A DNA stretch of 64,000 bases from Nitrososphaeraceae archaeon. Its GTDB lineage: Archaea; Thermoproteota; Nitrososphaeria; Nitrososphaerales; Nitrososphaeraceae. Numbering within the stretch: position 1 is the first letter of the stretch; the number at the start of each line of letters is the position of its first letter. The position numbers were made by a program, and so were the translations under genes. The DNA is taken from NCBI GenBank assembly GCA_031316115.1, contig JALDRC010000006.1, positions 124,001-188,000 of the forward strand, written 5' to 3'. A model generated the notes under the pieces. The model was not told the origin of the DNA. It worked only from the letters and a program-made list of their open reading frames with translations, and made no database searches. Of the stretch, positions 8,157 through 17,929 are shown piece after piece.

Positions 8157-9896
8157 ATGGCCAAGTCAGAAAAAACTAATCATCACAAACAAACTGTTGC
8201 TGATTATCTTATTGAAAGTTTAAAAAATTATGGAGTTAGTCATATTTTTGGAGTTCCTGGAGATTATATTCTAGATTTCTTTAATAAATTAGTTCATACA
8301 AATGGAATAAATGTTGTCACAACATGTGATGAACAAGGGGCAGCATTAGCAGCTGATGCATATGCCCGTATTAAGGGAATAGGAGTTGTCTGTGTCACAT
8401 ATTCAGTTGGTGGACTGAAGATTGTTAATGCAGTTGCGCAAGCATTCTCAGAAAAATCTCCATTGGTGATTATTTCTGGAGCTCCAGGAATAAATAAACG
8501 TCATGGAAATAGATTTCTTCCACATCATAAAGTACAGAATTTTGATACTCAACAAAAGATATTTGAACACATAACTATAGATTCGGCCCTTATACAGGAC
8601 CCTTTTTCAGCCACAAGAGAGATAGATAGAGTATTGTCATCGGCAATTTCTTATAAATTGCCAGTATACTTGGAATTACCACAAGATATGGAAGAATTAA
8701 GAATTGTAAATACTGATAACCGTAATTTAGGAAATAATTCATTTTCTACCCCTTACATATCCTCAGATATTGGACAAAAACTCTTTAATGGAACTGATGA
8801 TGAAGAATTGAAAGAAGCATTATCCGAAAGTTTAGAGATGATAAAATCTTCAAAAAAACCTGTCATAATAGCAGGAGTTGAATTACATCGTTTTGGTCTT
8901 CAAGACAAACTATTACAACTTGTTGAAAAAACCAAGATACCGGTAGTTTCAACACTTTTGAGTAAATCTGTAGTAAATGAAAGTAATACGCATTATTTAG
9001 GAGTATATTCGGGCAATATGAGTAAAGAACATGTACAAAGATATGTAGAATCAAGTGATTGCGTGATTATGATTGGAGTTTTCTTAACAAATGTTACCTT
9101 TGGTATTACAGATAATCCTATAGATAAATCTAGATGTATTTATATTGCAAAGGATAACATATCAATAAAATTTCATAATTATAAAAATATTCGATTTGAG
9201 GACTTTCTTGATGGATTAATACAAAATATAGAAAATAATAATTTGCAAAATTCTCAGATATATTCTGAGAATGCTAGGTATGATTTTTCACCTTCAAACA
9301 CTGATAATCATATTACTTCCAAGTCGTCAACTAAAATAACTGTGAAAAGATTGTTTGAGATCCTTGACACATCCCTATCAGAGAATAATATTGTCATAGC
9401 AGATGTTGGGGATTCGTTATTTGGATCAATTGATCTAACCAGTCCAAATTCTACAAGTTTTCTTTCACCTGCTTTTTACCTTTCCATGGGTTTTGCTGTT
9501 CCTGCAAGTATTGGAGCTCAACTTGCTAATTCCAACTTCCGTTCTATTGTTTTAGTTGGAGATGGTGCCTTCCAAATGACTGGCATGGAAGTGTCTACAA
9601 TAGCCAAGTTAAATCTTAATCCAATAATAATTATACTAAATAATTTTGGGTATAGAACAGAACGTGCAATTCTTGATGGTCCATTCAATGATCTTCAAAT
9701 GTGGAATTATAGTAAAATACCAAGTGTGTTGGGGAAAGGAAAGGGATTTGTAGTTGAAACAGAAGAACAATTTATACACTTTCTAACTGTTGCAAAAAAT
9801 ACTACTAATGATTTTTGTCTGCTAGATGTTCATCTAGATCCTAGTGATGCATCATCTGCTCTCAAAAGACTTTCTAAGGGGTTGAAAAAAAAGTAG
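8157..9896 (+). CDS. Thiamine-diphosphate-dependent pyruvate/indolepyruvate decarboxylase
   Basis: A 579-residue 2-oxoacid decarboxylase of the PDC/IPDC type, which splits CO2 from pyruvate, indolepyruvate or a related acid to give an aldehyde. Counting from the ATG at 8157, the catalytic glutamate is E59 in CDEQGAALAADAYAR, the diagnostic paired histidines are H123-H124 in RFLPHHK, and the ThDP/Mg motif runs from GDG at 468 to NN at 495-496. The HH pair separates PDC/IPDC from acetolactate synthase and other relatives. An in-frame start exists at 8028, but the extra 43 residues are hydrophobic and unlike the family, whose members begin close to TVADYLIESL. Length fits the family. No neighbour shows which acid is used. 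Confidence 0.88.
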   Translation: MAKSEKTNHHKQTVADYLIESLKNYGVSHIFGVPGDYILDFFNKLVHTNGINVVTTCDEQGAALAADAYARIKGIGVVCVTYSVGGLKIVNAVAQAFSEKSPLVIISGAPGINKRHGNRFLPHHKVQNFDTQQKIFEHITIDSALIQDPFSATREIDRVLSSAISYKLPVYLELPQDMEELRIVNTDNRNLGNNSFSTPYISSDIGQKLFNGTDDEELKEALSESLEMIKSSKKPVIIAGVELHRFGLQDKLLQLVEKTKIPVVSTLLSKSVVNESNTHYLGVYSGNMSKEHVQRYVESSDCVIMIGVFLTNVTFGITDNPIDKSRCIYIAKDNISIKFHNYKNIRFEDFLDGLIQNIENNNLQNSQIYSENARYDFSPSNTDNHITSKSSTKITVKRLFEILDTSLSENNIVIADVGDSLFGSIDLTSPNSTSFLSPAFYLSMGFAVPASIGAQLANSNFRSIVLVGDGAFQMTGMEVSTIAKLNLNPIIIILNNFGYRTERAILDGPFNDLQMWNYSKIPSVLGKGKGFVVETEEQFIHFLTVAKNTTNDFCLLDVHLDPSDASSALKRLSKGLKKK

Positions 9897-10365
9897 GTCG
9901 ATAACATCATTATATTTGTCTAGTGATTAATTTTAAAGTTTTTATGGGATTTTTTATTTATAGTCAAAATACAGTTGAGTTTGAGTTTAGAATTTGGATG
10001 CGCATGAGAGTTCTAAAGAATCAGGTAATATTTTAGAAATAATTATATGTATTTAAAATCATATTCAAATTGTCTATGTTAATCAAATTGTTAGCTATTT
10101 TAAGAGAGGATAATTTAGTTTCGATTCAATAAATCCTAAATTGGACAAAGTACAGAACAGATCATTTTGGCGCATCTTTATTCCTTATCTAAAGAACCCT
10201 TTTAAATAAATAGGTAATTAAAGGAGCGAATCTGTCTAAAAGGTACCGACAGAAGGTTTTGATGATTACTATTATTGTAATTAAAGTGACTCTAGCCTAT
10301 TTGATGTTTAATTTTTAATTTGATATAGAAGTGAAGTTTATCCTAAATTAAGTTAACCCAACCAT
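9897..10365. other. Intergenic, no clear feature
   Basis: AT-rich. A strong AAGGAG motif at about 10219-10226 precedes a short frame (SKRYRQKVLMITIIVIKVTL, ending 10316) that has no ATG near it. I cannot support a gene. Confidence 0.3.
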
Positions 10366-10584
10366 TTATTCCCAAGGATTTCCTTTGGGTTCTATATTAT
10401 AATTCCATTTTGTACGCAATATATTTATCATACCTAGATTTGGTTGCTTTGGTTCTTCTGGATGAGTTCCTGAATTATGTATCCAGTATTGTTCTTGAGT
10501 ATTAAATTTTTTTGTACAGTAATAACATTTGAATGTTAATTTTCTTATTCCTTGAAGATTTCTATTATTATTTTTTTTACTCAT
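10366..10584 (-). CDS. C2H2 zinc-finger microprotein (72 aa)
   Basis: A basic start (MSKKNNNRN) leads into one zinc finger: CYYCTKKFNTQEQYWIHNSGTH gives C-x2-C-x12-H-x4-H with the conserved aromatic/hydrophobic core (F, W). The tail is polar and ends PKGNPWE. Single-finger C2H2 microproteins are frequent in archaea, including thaumarchaea, and are assumed to bind DNA or protein. It is flanked by noncoding DNA and is probably its own transcription unit. Confidence 0.75.
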   Translation of the reverse strand: MSKKNNNRNLQGIRKLTFKCYYCTKKFNTQEQYWIHNSGTHPEEPKQPNLGMINILRTKWNYNIEPKGNPWE

Positions 10585-11174
10585 ATCCGATCTGATCTCT
10601 ATAATTACTACATAAATAATCTTTTTAGAGGTTATTTTATGTTTTTAGTGTATTTAATTAGTAATATAGCTATTAAACTATTCTACTAAATTTACGATGC
10701 ATTTTCTATTATCTAGAATTATAGTATATTCTATTATCAATATTTATAATACTTTTTTATTTGACATGTTTTGACAATTTTAGTAAATTAAAAAAGCGAT
10801 TATACTATGATATTAGAATCTTTTTCTAATTGAATTTTCATTTTATAAGGTTGCTAAAAATATTCATAATCACAATGTTCACAGTATTAATAACTTTTAT
10901 TATGATGAGTATTCCATTTATTACAAATATTCAGATTCTCTTAAACAAGAAGATGAGAACCATTTAATACTAAGTTTTGGGAGGTATGTTAATTTAAGGT
11001 AGGTAATGTTTACCCTCTTTAACCAAAAACCATTGTTATTTACTTTAGTGCGATAATACACAGATCCAGATACCTATATCTAGTCAGATACATGAAATAA
11101 ATTACAACCTTCTTTCCACACCGTAGAAAGATAATCCTGTTTGAATAGGAGATAGTATTTCTTTTCTACAATTT
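10585..11174. other. Intergenic with a possible 38-aa membrane peptide at 10851-10967 (+)
   Basis: A TTG-started frame at 10851, preceded by ATAAGG, encodes a 38-residue peptide with one hydrophobic stretch (IITMFTVLITFIMMSIPFI) and a basic end (NKKMRTI). It could be a real small membrane protein, but no homologue is recognised. The rest of the stretch shows nothing. Confidence 0.3.
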
Positions 11175-12320
11175 CTATTTCATTTGATATATTTCAGTTT
11201 CTGGATGAAATGCCACCCATTCAAACCAAAAACCCGGATCCACGGAAATTCGCTGTAATGCTTTATTCTCAAGTAGTCCATTGATAAATTCCCCCTCAAA
11301 ATTTAGTTGACTTCCTGTTACATTATCAATTAATGTATTATTTGTTGCATTATAGAATAAATCTACGACTATTTTTTTACTTTCTCCATCAACATCATCA
11401 TTAACAACACGTTCAAATGCTCTAACCATGAATGGTTCTAATGATACTAAAGCAATATTTTTATTCTCTCCGAGGATGTCATTTATTACTTTTTTCTCTT
11501 CTATGTCTTGTAGTTTATATGCCTTATACTGATTTTCATTTTCAAATCCTATTATAATTTCTTTTAATCCTAATCTTTTATCATCCTTGGCTACAGGAAA
11601 CAAAATTAAATCATTGGTATAATAATCTCCATATGGATCTGCTCCATAAGGTCTAACTGATCCTGTATCTCTTGATAAAACCTTACTTCCAGGATATAAT
11701 TTCTTCCATTCTTTCCAGTATGCAATATCAAAAGGAATTTTTTTTAACTTTGTACCTGCATATTCTCCAACTATTCCTTCACCTAATCCTTGACTCCATA
11801 AAGAATTACTCTTTCTATCATACATTACCAAATTAGAGTTATATAGCTTCCCTGAAGTTCCAAATTCTACTGTACTGCCATCACTTAAAGTACGACTGAA
11901 TACTTGATTTGTAAAGCACAAGGGACAATATGTAATTGCTATCGGATTATCTCCTACTACATCGTTTACAATTTCATGCCATACAAGAATCTGTAATGGA
12001 TATGCTCTCATATCTCCATTTATATTCAAGCCAAGAACAAATTCTGAATCTTCTAAAATTTTATCAGCTTCTTGAACTGATTGAAATTTTGGATTATCTA
12101 TTGATGGTATTCCATCTTGAGGAGGGCCGCCGCTAACAATTTTATCTAATGGAACTGTATGTTTTGTTTCTTGACCCAAAGATAATTTAAATACACTTTT
12201 TTCTTCGTCTACAGAAAGAAGAATAAGAATAATTACTAGAAAAGAAACACTTAAGGAAATTAACAAGATGGAGTTTAATTTTAATTTGTTGTTGTAATTA
12301 TTATTGTTCATAATGCACAT
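11175..12320 (-). CDS. DUF3179 domain protein, membrane-anchored and extracytoplasmic
   Basis: An N-terminal hydrophobic anchor (about residues 14-35) is followed by a long DUF3179 domain. Its hallmarks are RAYPLQILVWHEIVND, TYCPLCFTNQVF with the CPLC pair, SGKLYNSNLVMYDRKSNSLW and RPYGADPYGDYY. The family occurs in halophiles, thaumarchaea and bacteria; its function is unknown, though the conserved Cys pair and His suggest metal or redox chemistry outside the membrane. The 223-codon membrane protein gene lies 15 bases upstream on the same strand, so the two form an operon. Confidence 0.85.
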   Translation of the reverse strand: MCIMNNNNYNNKLKLNSILLISLSVSFLVIILILLSVDEEKSVFKLSLGQETKHTVPLDKIVSGGPPQDGIPSIDNPKFQSVQEADKILEDSEFVLGLNINGDMRAYPLQILVWHEIVNDVVGDNPIAITYCPLCFTNQVFSRTLSDGSTVEFGTSGKLYNSNLVMYDRKSNSLWSQGLGEGIVGEYAGTKLKKIPFDIAYWKEWKKLYPGSKVLSRDTGSVRPYGADPYGDYYTNDLILFPVAKDDKRLGLKEIIIGFENENQYKAYKLQDIEEKKVINDILGENKNIALVSLEPFMVRAFERVVNDDVDGESKKIVVDLFYNATNNTLIDNVTGSQLNFEGEFINGLLENKALQRISVDPGFWFEWVAFHPETEIYQMK

Positions 12321-12335
12321 CTATCCCCATTTAAG

Positions 12336-12944
12336 TTATCTAGACTCTCCTTGTCTTTTTGTATTTTCAAAAAGAAGTTTATTATTTTTTAAATTTTTAA
12401 CATCCTTATACAATTTTACAATAGATATAGTAGCTATTATAGAGATGAGTATTAAACCAACATATGACAAAATACTTGCATATTTGATCATAAATACTGA
12501 TGCACCAGTTCCAAAAGCCATTGGCAAATAAGAGAGTATGAAAAGCCAACTACCACAGCATCCTAATGGAACCAAAGAGAAAAATGAGAAAAAGGAACTT
12601 AATGCTGCACCTAATCCATTTCCCGTACTTGGTAAACCTAGAAAACCTTTCTTAGTTTTAATGTGACATCTATTATTGATAACTTTTTTCCTATATGATA
12701 TTACAAATCCCTGAATTCCAGTTCCAATAGCTAGTCCAATAATAATAGGCAAGTTAACCTGAAAAGCAGATGATATTGATACTGGTACTGGCAAATTAGG
12801 TGAAGTAAAAAGTACTATTAATAAATAGGAAGTAATAGTTATTGAACTGATAATAGCTCCTTGTAATATTGATTTTTTTATTGTATTGTTATTTAATAGA
12901 GCCATTAATTTTTGAAATGGATATATACTATCATTATTAACCAT
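12336..12944 (-). CDS. Polytopic membrane protein, upstream partner of the DUF3179 gene
   Basis: About five hydrophobic segments are visible, with a basic loop (SYRKKVINNRCHIKTKKG) and a conspicuous LVPLGCCGSWLF motif at the start of the fourth. The ATG at 12944 (MVNNDS) is preferred to the TTG at 13007, which would add 21 residues before a better start. The stop lies 15 bases from the DUF3179 start, so cotranscription is likely. The family is not recognised; paired cysteines in the membrane next to a CPLC-containing secreted protein could mean a shared thiol or copper function, which is inference. Confidence 0.7.
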   Translation of the reverse strand: MVNNDSIYPFQKLMALLNNNTIKKSILQGAIISSITITSYLLIVLFTSPNLPVPVSISSAFQVNLPIIIGLAIGTGIQGFVISYRKKVINNRCHIKTKKGFLGLPSTGNGLGAALSSFFSFFSLVPLGCCGSWLFILSYLPMAFGTGASVFMIKYASILSYVGLILISIIATISIVKLYKDVKNLKNNKLLFENTKRQGESR

Positions 12945-13169
12945 GATTTCTAATTCATTATAAAATAACAAAGATCTATTATTTAACAAAATATTCCAAT
13001 AGTTCAAAAATGTCTTTAACAGTTTAATTTTTAAATTTAATAAAAAAAATGAATAGGACTAATCTTTATTGTTTATTATTGGATTTTTTTAAACAAATTT
13101 TACCATTTTTATTCAAAGAAGACATAATCTATTTCTTGGGTTTATTTATCTGTTTTATATCTAAATTTA

Positions 13170-13829
13170 TTATAACGAATTACTTTTTATCAAAAGTTTT
13201 CCTAATGTTGTTATTCTAGCGGAGATTTTATTTCTATCCCCTTTTTCAACATCTACTAAACCCAGTTCTGCGAGACCTCTGGCTTCCTTTGAACCTTGTA
13301 CATGGTAACTTAATAGGGGTTTACCAAATCCAGAAATTTTTTCCAACTGGTCAAAACTTTCAATAGTGCCTCCAGCACTCTCTATTGCTGCTAAAATCTT
13401 TTTCTTTGCTTCAGAAATAATTTCAGTATAACTAAGTTTCAAAACAGGCATCATTAAAGGTATGGTATGAGTGTGATCCATACCAAATGCCTTTATACCA
13501 TGAATAAAAGCTGTAGAAAGTGCGGCACATCCTAACAATTTATCTCCACAACTGACATTCATCAAAACATCCTCAAATTCCTTTTTATGTAACTGTAATA
13601 TCTCATTAATTCTATCCATTGTATCTTTTATTACATTCTCCTGAGTGACTATCGCTATTGTTATTTCAAGACCTAGTATACTTTTAATTCTTCTCGAAAA
13701 TTCCTCTGCTTTATTTTTATCTTTATAAAAACAAAGTAAAACCAGTTTATGAATTGGAAAACTTTTGATACCATATGCTATTGCGTCTTGGCCCTCACTA
13801 CCAAATGTCGCAATCTGTAAAGTTTTCAT
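13170..13829 (-). CDS. CARF-HTH transcriptional regulator (Csa3/DUF6293-like)
   Basis: Residues 1-140 form a Rossmann-like CARF fold: an initial strand (LQIATFGSEG), a second region KLVLLCFYKD, and the conserved VNVSCGDKLLGCAAL-type motif (here MNVSCGDKLLGCAALSTA), the usual ligand-loop signature. Residues 145-215 are a winged helix (ISEAKKKILAAIESAGGTIE, then LLSYHVQG..EARGLAELGLVD). CARF proteins sense cyclic oligoadenylates or related nucleotides and often regulate CRISPR or other stress genes. No CRISPR array or cas gene is in the window, so this is an orphan here. It is transcribed alone. Confidence 0.75.
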   Translation of the reverse strand: MKTLQIATFGSEGQDAIAYGIKSFPIHKLVLLCFYKDKNKAEEFSRRIKSILGLEITIAIVTQENVIKDTMDRINEILQLHKKEFEDVLMNVSCGDKLLGCAALSTAFIHGIKAFGMDHTHTIPLMMPVLKLSYTEIISEAKKKILAAIESAGGTIESFDQLEKISGFGKPLLSYHVQGSKEARGLAELGLVDVEKGDRNKISARITTLGKLLIKSNSL

Positions 13830-13992
13830 TTGTCAGAATTTTACTAGTTTCTTTCTTTATAAAGAATATCTTTAACAATTCTATTTTAGTTTGAATGTTA
13901 AATTATCAATATAAATATTAGTTTTGAAAAATGTTTTAGAGGTTATTTTATCTAATGTAAAATAGTCAATTTATTTATCTCGTTAATCGGTA

Positions 13993-14151
13993 TTATAATT
14001 TGTTTTCATAATGCTTGTTGCGATCCTTATTTTTTCTATTATTTGCAACATCTTTCAATATCTTCTTTATTTTTATTCTCTCTCTATATTTTTTGAATAT
14101 TTTCATGAGTATAGGATAAAGAATCATGCCCAAGATCATACCTAATGTCAT
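13993..14151 (-). CDS. Small basic membrane-associated protein (52 aa)
   Basis: ATG frame with a short hydrophobic N-terminus (MTLGMILGMILYPILMKIF) and a strongly basic remainder (KKYRERIKIKKILKDVANNR). It begins 24 bases after the end of the broken membrane-anchored regulator on the same strand and may have been its partner. No family is recognised. The clean charge pattern is the only support for its being real. Confidence 0.4.
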   Translation of the reverse strand: MTLGMILGMILYPILMKIFKKYRERIKIKKILKDVANNRKNKDRNKHYENKL

Positions 14152-14175
14152 ATCGATTATTGATATCAAGCGATA

Positions 14176-14760
14176 TTATTGTAAATTTTGAAATAGATAA
14201 ATAGATCCCTCCTCTTTTCTATTGGGTATATTTATTGAAACAAACACTATTCTTATTGCGTACAAGAATTGTAGAGTAAACAATAATCCTAATAAAAATA
14301 CTACTCGGTAATCAAAAATATTAATTCTCTCAGAAACACCCAAGCTGTATATAATTTACTACAATAACATAAGAAGTAAAAACTATAGGAGCTAAACACG
14401 GGATATAATAATAAACAGATAATTCCAAATACAAGAGTAGTTTAAAATTCCATCCAATAACTGTAAAATAAGATAATACCAGTTGTGTCTTGTATCATAG
14501 ATATAAACACTTTTTTAGTTTTGGAAAAAGATGGAGATTTGGATATTCAGCTTCCTCCAATTCTGTTATATATCTATTCTATTAGTTGTCTTTGGATCAC
14601 CAGGTATTGTTCTCCTTTTTCTGTTACCTCATATGGTATACTAATATTATTATATTCAAGTATATTTCTTTTTAATACAAGTGAAATATATCCATTTAAT
14701 TGCGTGTGAGATGGAAAAGCGTTGTGCAGTATTGTAATAGCAGTTTGTTTATCTAAACTT
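14176..14760 (-). pseudogene. Broken membrane-anchored winged-helix regulator
   Basis: Reading the minus strand from 14760, a winged-helix domain appears (KQTAITILHNAFPSHTQLNG, LVLKRNILEY, YEVTEKGEQYLVIQRQLIE), which is the common thaumarchaeal small-regulator pattern with its TEKG wing. It is followed by a TAG, another frame (ITELEEAEYPNLHLFPKLKK), a TGA, and two or three membrane segments (LVLSYFTVIGWNFKLLLYLE and RVVFLLGLLFTLQFLYAI), ending at the stop 14176-14178. One more frameshift lies near 14350. The 5' end is lost where an IS6-like remnant starts at 14770. A membrane-tethered regulator is the likely ancestor. Confidence 0.55.
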
Positions 14761-14769
14761 TGGTTTTTT

Positions 14770-15499
14770 GATGCTGTTAAGTTTAAAGAACTTTAGCTGT
14801 GAATGTTCTATTTCTAATCTATGGTGATTAGATTATTTGAAAGAAACATAACATCAACATGCATAGTAATGTATTCTTTGTATTTGTACTTTCTTGGTCT
14901 CAGTTTAATAAACAGGTCTGAAACATTGGAACTGTTCAAGGATCAGAATAGAAGTTATGTTGCAATCTGGGATTGGAGTCAACTTTTTGGTTCATTACAG
15001 ATTGTCTGGAGAAAAAGTGTATCAGCATTCATCATAAATGAAACTATAATTCAGATTGGTAATCAGCATTTTTGGTTATGGATCTGTATTGAACCAGTTC
15101 AGTGATCTGTGCTTGGAATCTATATTTCTGATGAAACATTTTTGTAGCAAGGAATAAGAATTTTTGTATCCAAATATGAAAAACATGTTGTATACACAGA
15201 TGGTGGTAGATGATATCCACAAACATGTAACTTTTTAGATATAAAACATCTATTGCATTCACCTTTAGAGAAAAGTTTGATTGAAAGAGTTGTGCAGTAT
15301 TTGAAAGAGAGAACACAATTTTTATGATCATTATCCTTGTATCAAAAATGGAAGTATAGAATGTGTTTAACAACATGTATACAATTGGATTAAATTATTC
15401 ATTTATCTGGACAATACAAGAATCGGAAACACAACACTATCCAGAATAGGAGGTAAATTAGTCTTTAGTAAACACAGTCCAAATAATTTTCTATTCTGA
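14770..15499 (+). pseudogene. Decayed IS6-family element and transposase
   Basis: The left end GATGCTGTTAAGTT resembles the terminal repeat of the intact copy at 61074-61798. The transposase reads from 14821 with YSLYLYFLGLSL, FIINETIIQIGNQHFWLWIC, then a stop at 15103-15105, then SVLGIYISDE, KHVVYTDGGR, HLLHSPLEKSLIERVVQYLK and NWIKLFIYL. Several stops and frame changes interrupt it, and the first catalytic Asp is now Asn (INET in place of IDET). It is clearly inactive. It abuts the lost 5' end of the regulator at 14176-14760. Confidence 0.7.
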
Positions 15500-15634
15500 T
15501 GAATAAAATCACTAATTATTAATTCTTGATCAATTAACCATCACAATGTATAAATGGATCTATGCAAGAACAAATTAAATTGTCTATATAACAAAAAGAT
15601 GTAAAATCATTAAATAGTTTGGAATAAATTTTAA

Positions 15635-15814
15635 ATTACGTCAATCAAGATTAAAGAAATAAGCTCGATATCTCTGAATGTGGTTAATGGGTATTCATCA
15701 TCACATAGGGAAATAACAGATGTCATAGAAACAGCAGTAAATCATTTAACAGAACACCATCCTGGATCAAAGGTTGCTATAAAGCATTCAATAGAAATAA
15801 AAAGAATAGAATAA
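15635..15814 (+). pseudogene. Short coding remnant without a start codon
   Basis: An open frame of 59 codons reads as good protein (ITSIKIKEISSISLNVVNGY, then EITDVIETAVNHLTEHHPGS and VAIKHSIEIKRIE), in a beta-alpha-beta-like order, but no ATG, GTG or TTG precedes the protein-like part. It may be the 3' end of a lost gene, or a small gene with an unusual start. Family not recognised. Confidence 0.3.
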
Positions 15815-16039
15815 AATCATGGATAAGGTAATTACTATAACATAAAGATAGCATTGTTCAAACAATATTCTAGTTATTTTCATTCCATCTGTTTTAACGA
15901 TAGGATTATTACTTGTACACATGGTTCAAAGAATTTTTCATGCCGCAAGTTGAATCCAAACAAATCTTGATATAAAAAATAGATAAAAAATAACAAATTG
16001 ATATATATTATAAAAATATATTCAGTCTGAACATTATCG

Positions 16040-17776
16040 TTGCTTCAAACCCTTTATTCAAAAATACAAACTAGATGGTTTGAATTTTCAAAATCTATTC
16101 TTTATTATCCTATTCTGTTTTTGATAGGTTCATTTGTATTATTTATTGTAACTTCAAAAATAGATCCACTAATCCCAAGAGATTTTGAATTATCCTTATT
16201 TAATCCTATAATCTTCACAGGGAGCCCTGATGCAGCGCGAAGTATATTGTCAGCCATTGCCACAGGATGGACTACTATTTTAGGTGTGGCATTTTCCGTT
16301 ACACTTATTACTCTACAGCTTTCATCTTCAAAATACATATCACGTCTTGTGACTGAATTTCAAAATGATAAAATTAACCAGCTTACTTTAGGATGGTTTA
16401 TTTTAGTATCATCGTATTCTTTACTAGTTCTAAAGACTGTTAGAACTGATGAAGCTGATGGAATATATATTCCTATACTTGGAACAAATATCTCATTAAT
16501 TATTGCTATCATAGGGTTGTTAATATTTGTTGTGTATATACATAACATAAGCAATTATCTTAGACCAAATATTTTAATCTCAAATCTCATTGATAGCATT
16601 GTATCATCATTAAGAAAATATGAAAATAGGAAAACAGATAAAAAAATTATTTTTAACACACAACCATTTACTAATAAGATTGTTACTATAAAATCTACTA
16701 AAACAGGAATAATAACTTACATCAATTGGGAAAAAATACAAGAAAGTTTAACTAAATACCAAACTGATAAAGATTTATGGATGGAATGGTATAGAAGTAT
16801 TGGCGACTGGTCAGGTAAAGGAGAATATATAGCCGTAGTATATGAATATGTAAAAGAAAATACAAATTATATTCCAAAAAGAAGTCAATTTATAGATCCC
16901 AACATAATCAATAAAAATAATAACCAGAGAGATAACAAAAAAAATAATACCATTAATAACGATAACACTAAAATAAATACTAATGATCAGTATGCTAATA
17001 ATGATTCATCTATCAACGAACAAATTGTAAGCTCTATACGGGTTACAAAAGATAGTAACCTATCAGAAGATCCGATTCTAGGAATAAAATTGCTAGGAGA
17101 AATGGCTCTTAAATCCAATAACTTGAGGGATTACGATGTAGTCAATTCTGTCATCACAGGTCTCTTTCGTATTCTAACCTATGTATATTCAAGTGAAGAA
17201 AAGTTGGGTTTACCATTCACTGTATCTTCAAAGGACATGCCGGCTAAAAAAATAAGAAAAATTAGGTCGATAACAAGAAAACCAAAAGATCATAACAACA
17301 CTACAACAGATAATGAAAGTGGATATAGGGAGGAAGAATATGGAAAAGAAGAAAATTACCAAAATAAAAAGAAAAAACAAAATGAAAGAATTATTATCAT
17401 AAATCCAAGAGAATTAAAAATTCAAGATGTTATCCTTACCACATTAACAAACATAAGTAATGGTATAATTAACCTGACAAATACTTCATCTAATGAATTT
17501 ATCTGCAAACAATATATATCTACAAGTAATTATTTATTAGAAAATAACAAAGTTAATGAATTTCATCTAATTACAGAATGGTATTCAAATCGTCTCTTGT
17601 TAATAAGAAGAGAATTTTCAGATTCTATACTATTGTTGCCAATTTTGAATTTGTTATCAAAGTTTAAAAAAGATATAAGTTTCAATTATCCCTTTGCTAG
17701 TAAAACATTCTCCGTTTTCATGGATGATTTTCTAGTCTTTAAAGATGATATTGTTGATAGAAGAGATATTAAATAA
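16040..17776 (+). CDS. DUF2254 family membrane protein
   Basis: The start is a TTG at 16040. Four hydrophobic segments occupy the first 180 residues (about 20-42, 75-100, 112-130 and 145-165). Between them lies the family signature SILSAIATGWTTILGVAFSV, which leads on into TLQLSSSKYISRL. A large soluble C-terminal part follows; it contains a low-complexity N/K-rich loop at about residues 290-335, unusual for the family and probably disordered, and a second K/E-rich insert around 415-455. DUF2254 proteins are uncharacterised inner-membrane proteins. It is monocistronic. Confidence 0.85.
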   Translation: MLQTLYSKIQTRWFEFSKSILYYPILFLIGSFVLFIVTSKIDPLIPRDFELSLFNPIIFTGSPDAARSILSAIATGWTTILGVAFSVTLITLQLSSSKYISRLVTEFQNDKINQLTLGWFILVSSYSLLVLKTVRTDEADGIYIPILGTNISLIIAIIGLLIFVVYIHNISNYLRPNILISNLIDSIVSSLRKYENRKTDKKIIFNTQPFTNKIVTIKSTKTGIITYINWEKIQESLTKYQTDKDLWMEWYRSIGDWSGKGEYIAVVYEYVKENTNYIPKRSQFIDPNIINKNNNQRDNKKNNTINNDNTKINTNDQYANNDSSINEQIVSSIRVTKDSNLSEDPILGIKLLGEMALKSNNLRDYDVVNSVITGLFRILTYVYSSEEKLGLPFTVSSKDMPAKKIRKIRSITRKPKDHNNTTTDNESGYREEEYGKEENYQNKKKKQNERIIIINPRELKIQDVILTTLTNISNGIINLTNTSSNEFICKQYISTSNYLLENNKVNEFHLITEWYSNRLLLIRREFSDSILLLPILNLLSKFKKDISFNYPFASKTFSVFMDDFLVFKDDIVDRRDIK

Positions 17777-17929
17777 CTCTGATTTTTGAAAACAATATAG
17801 AAGACAAGATATAACATGTAGATACATTTTTTGGGAACGTGTTTCCCATTTTCATATAGATACGATTATTTTCTTTCATTATCAAAATTTATCATCTTCT
17901 TCTCTATCTCTTCCTTTTCTTTTTCATGA

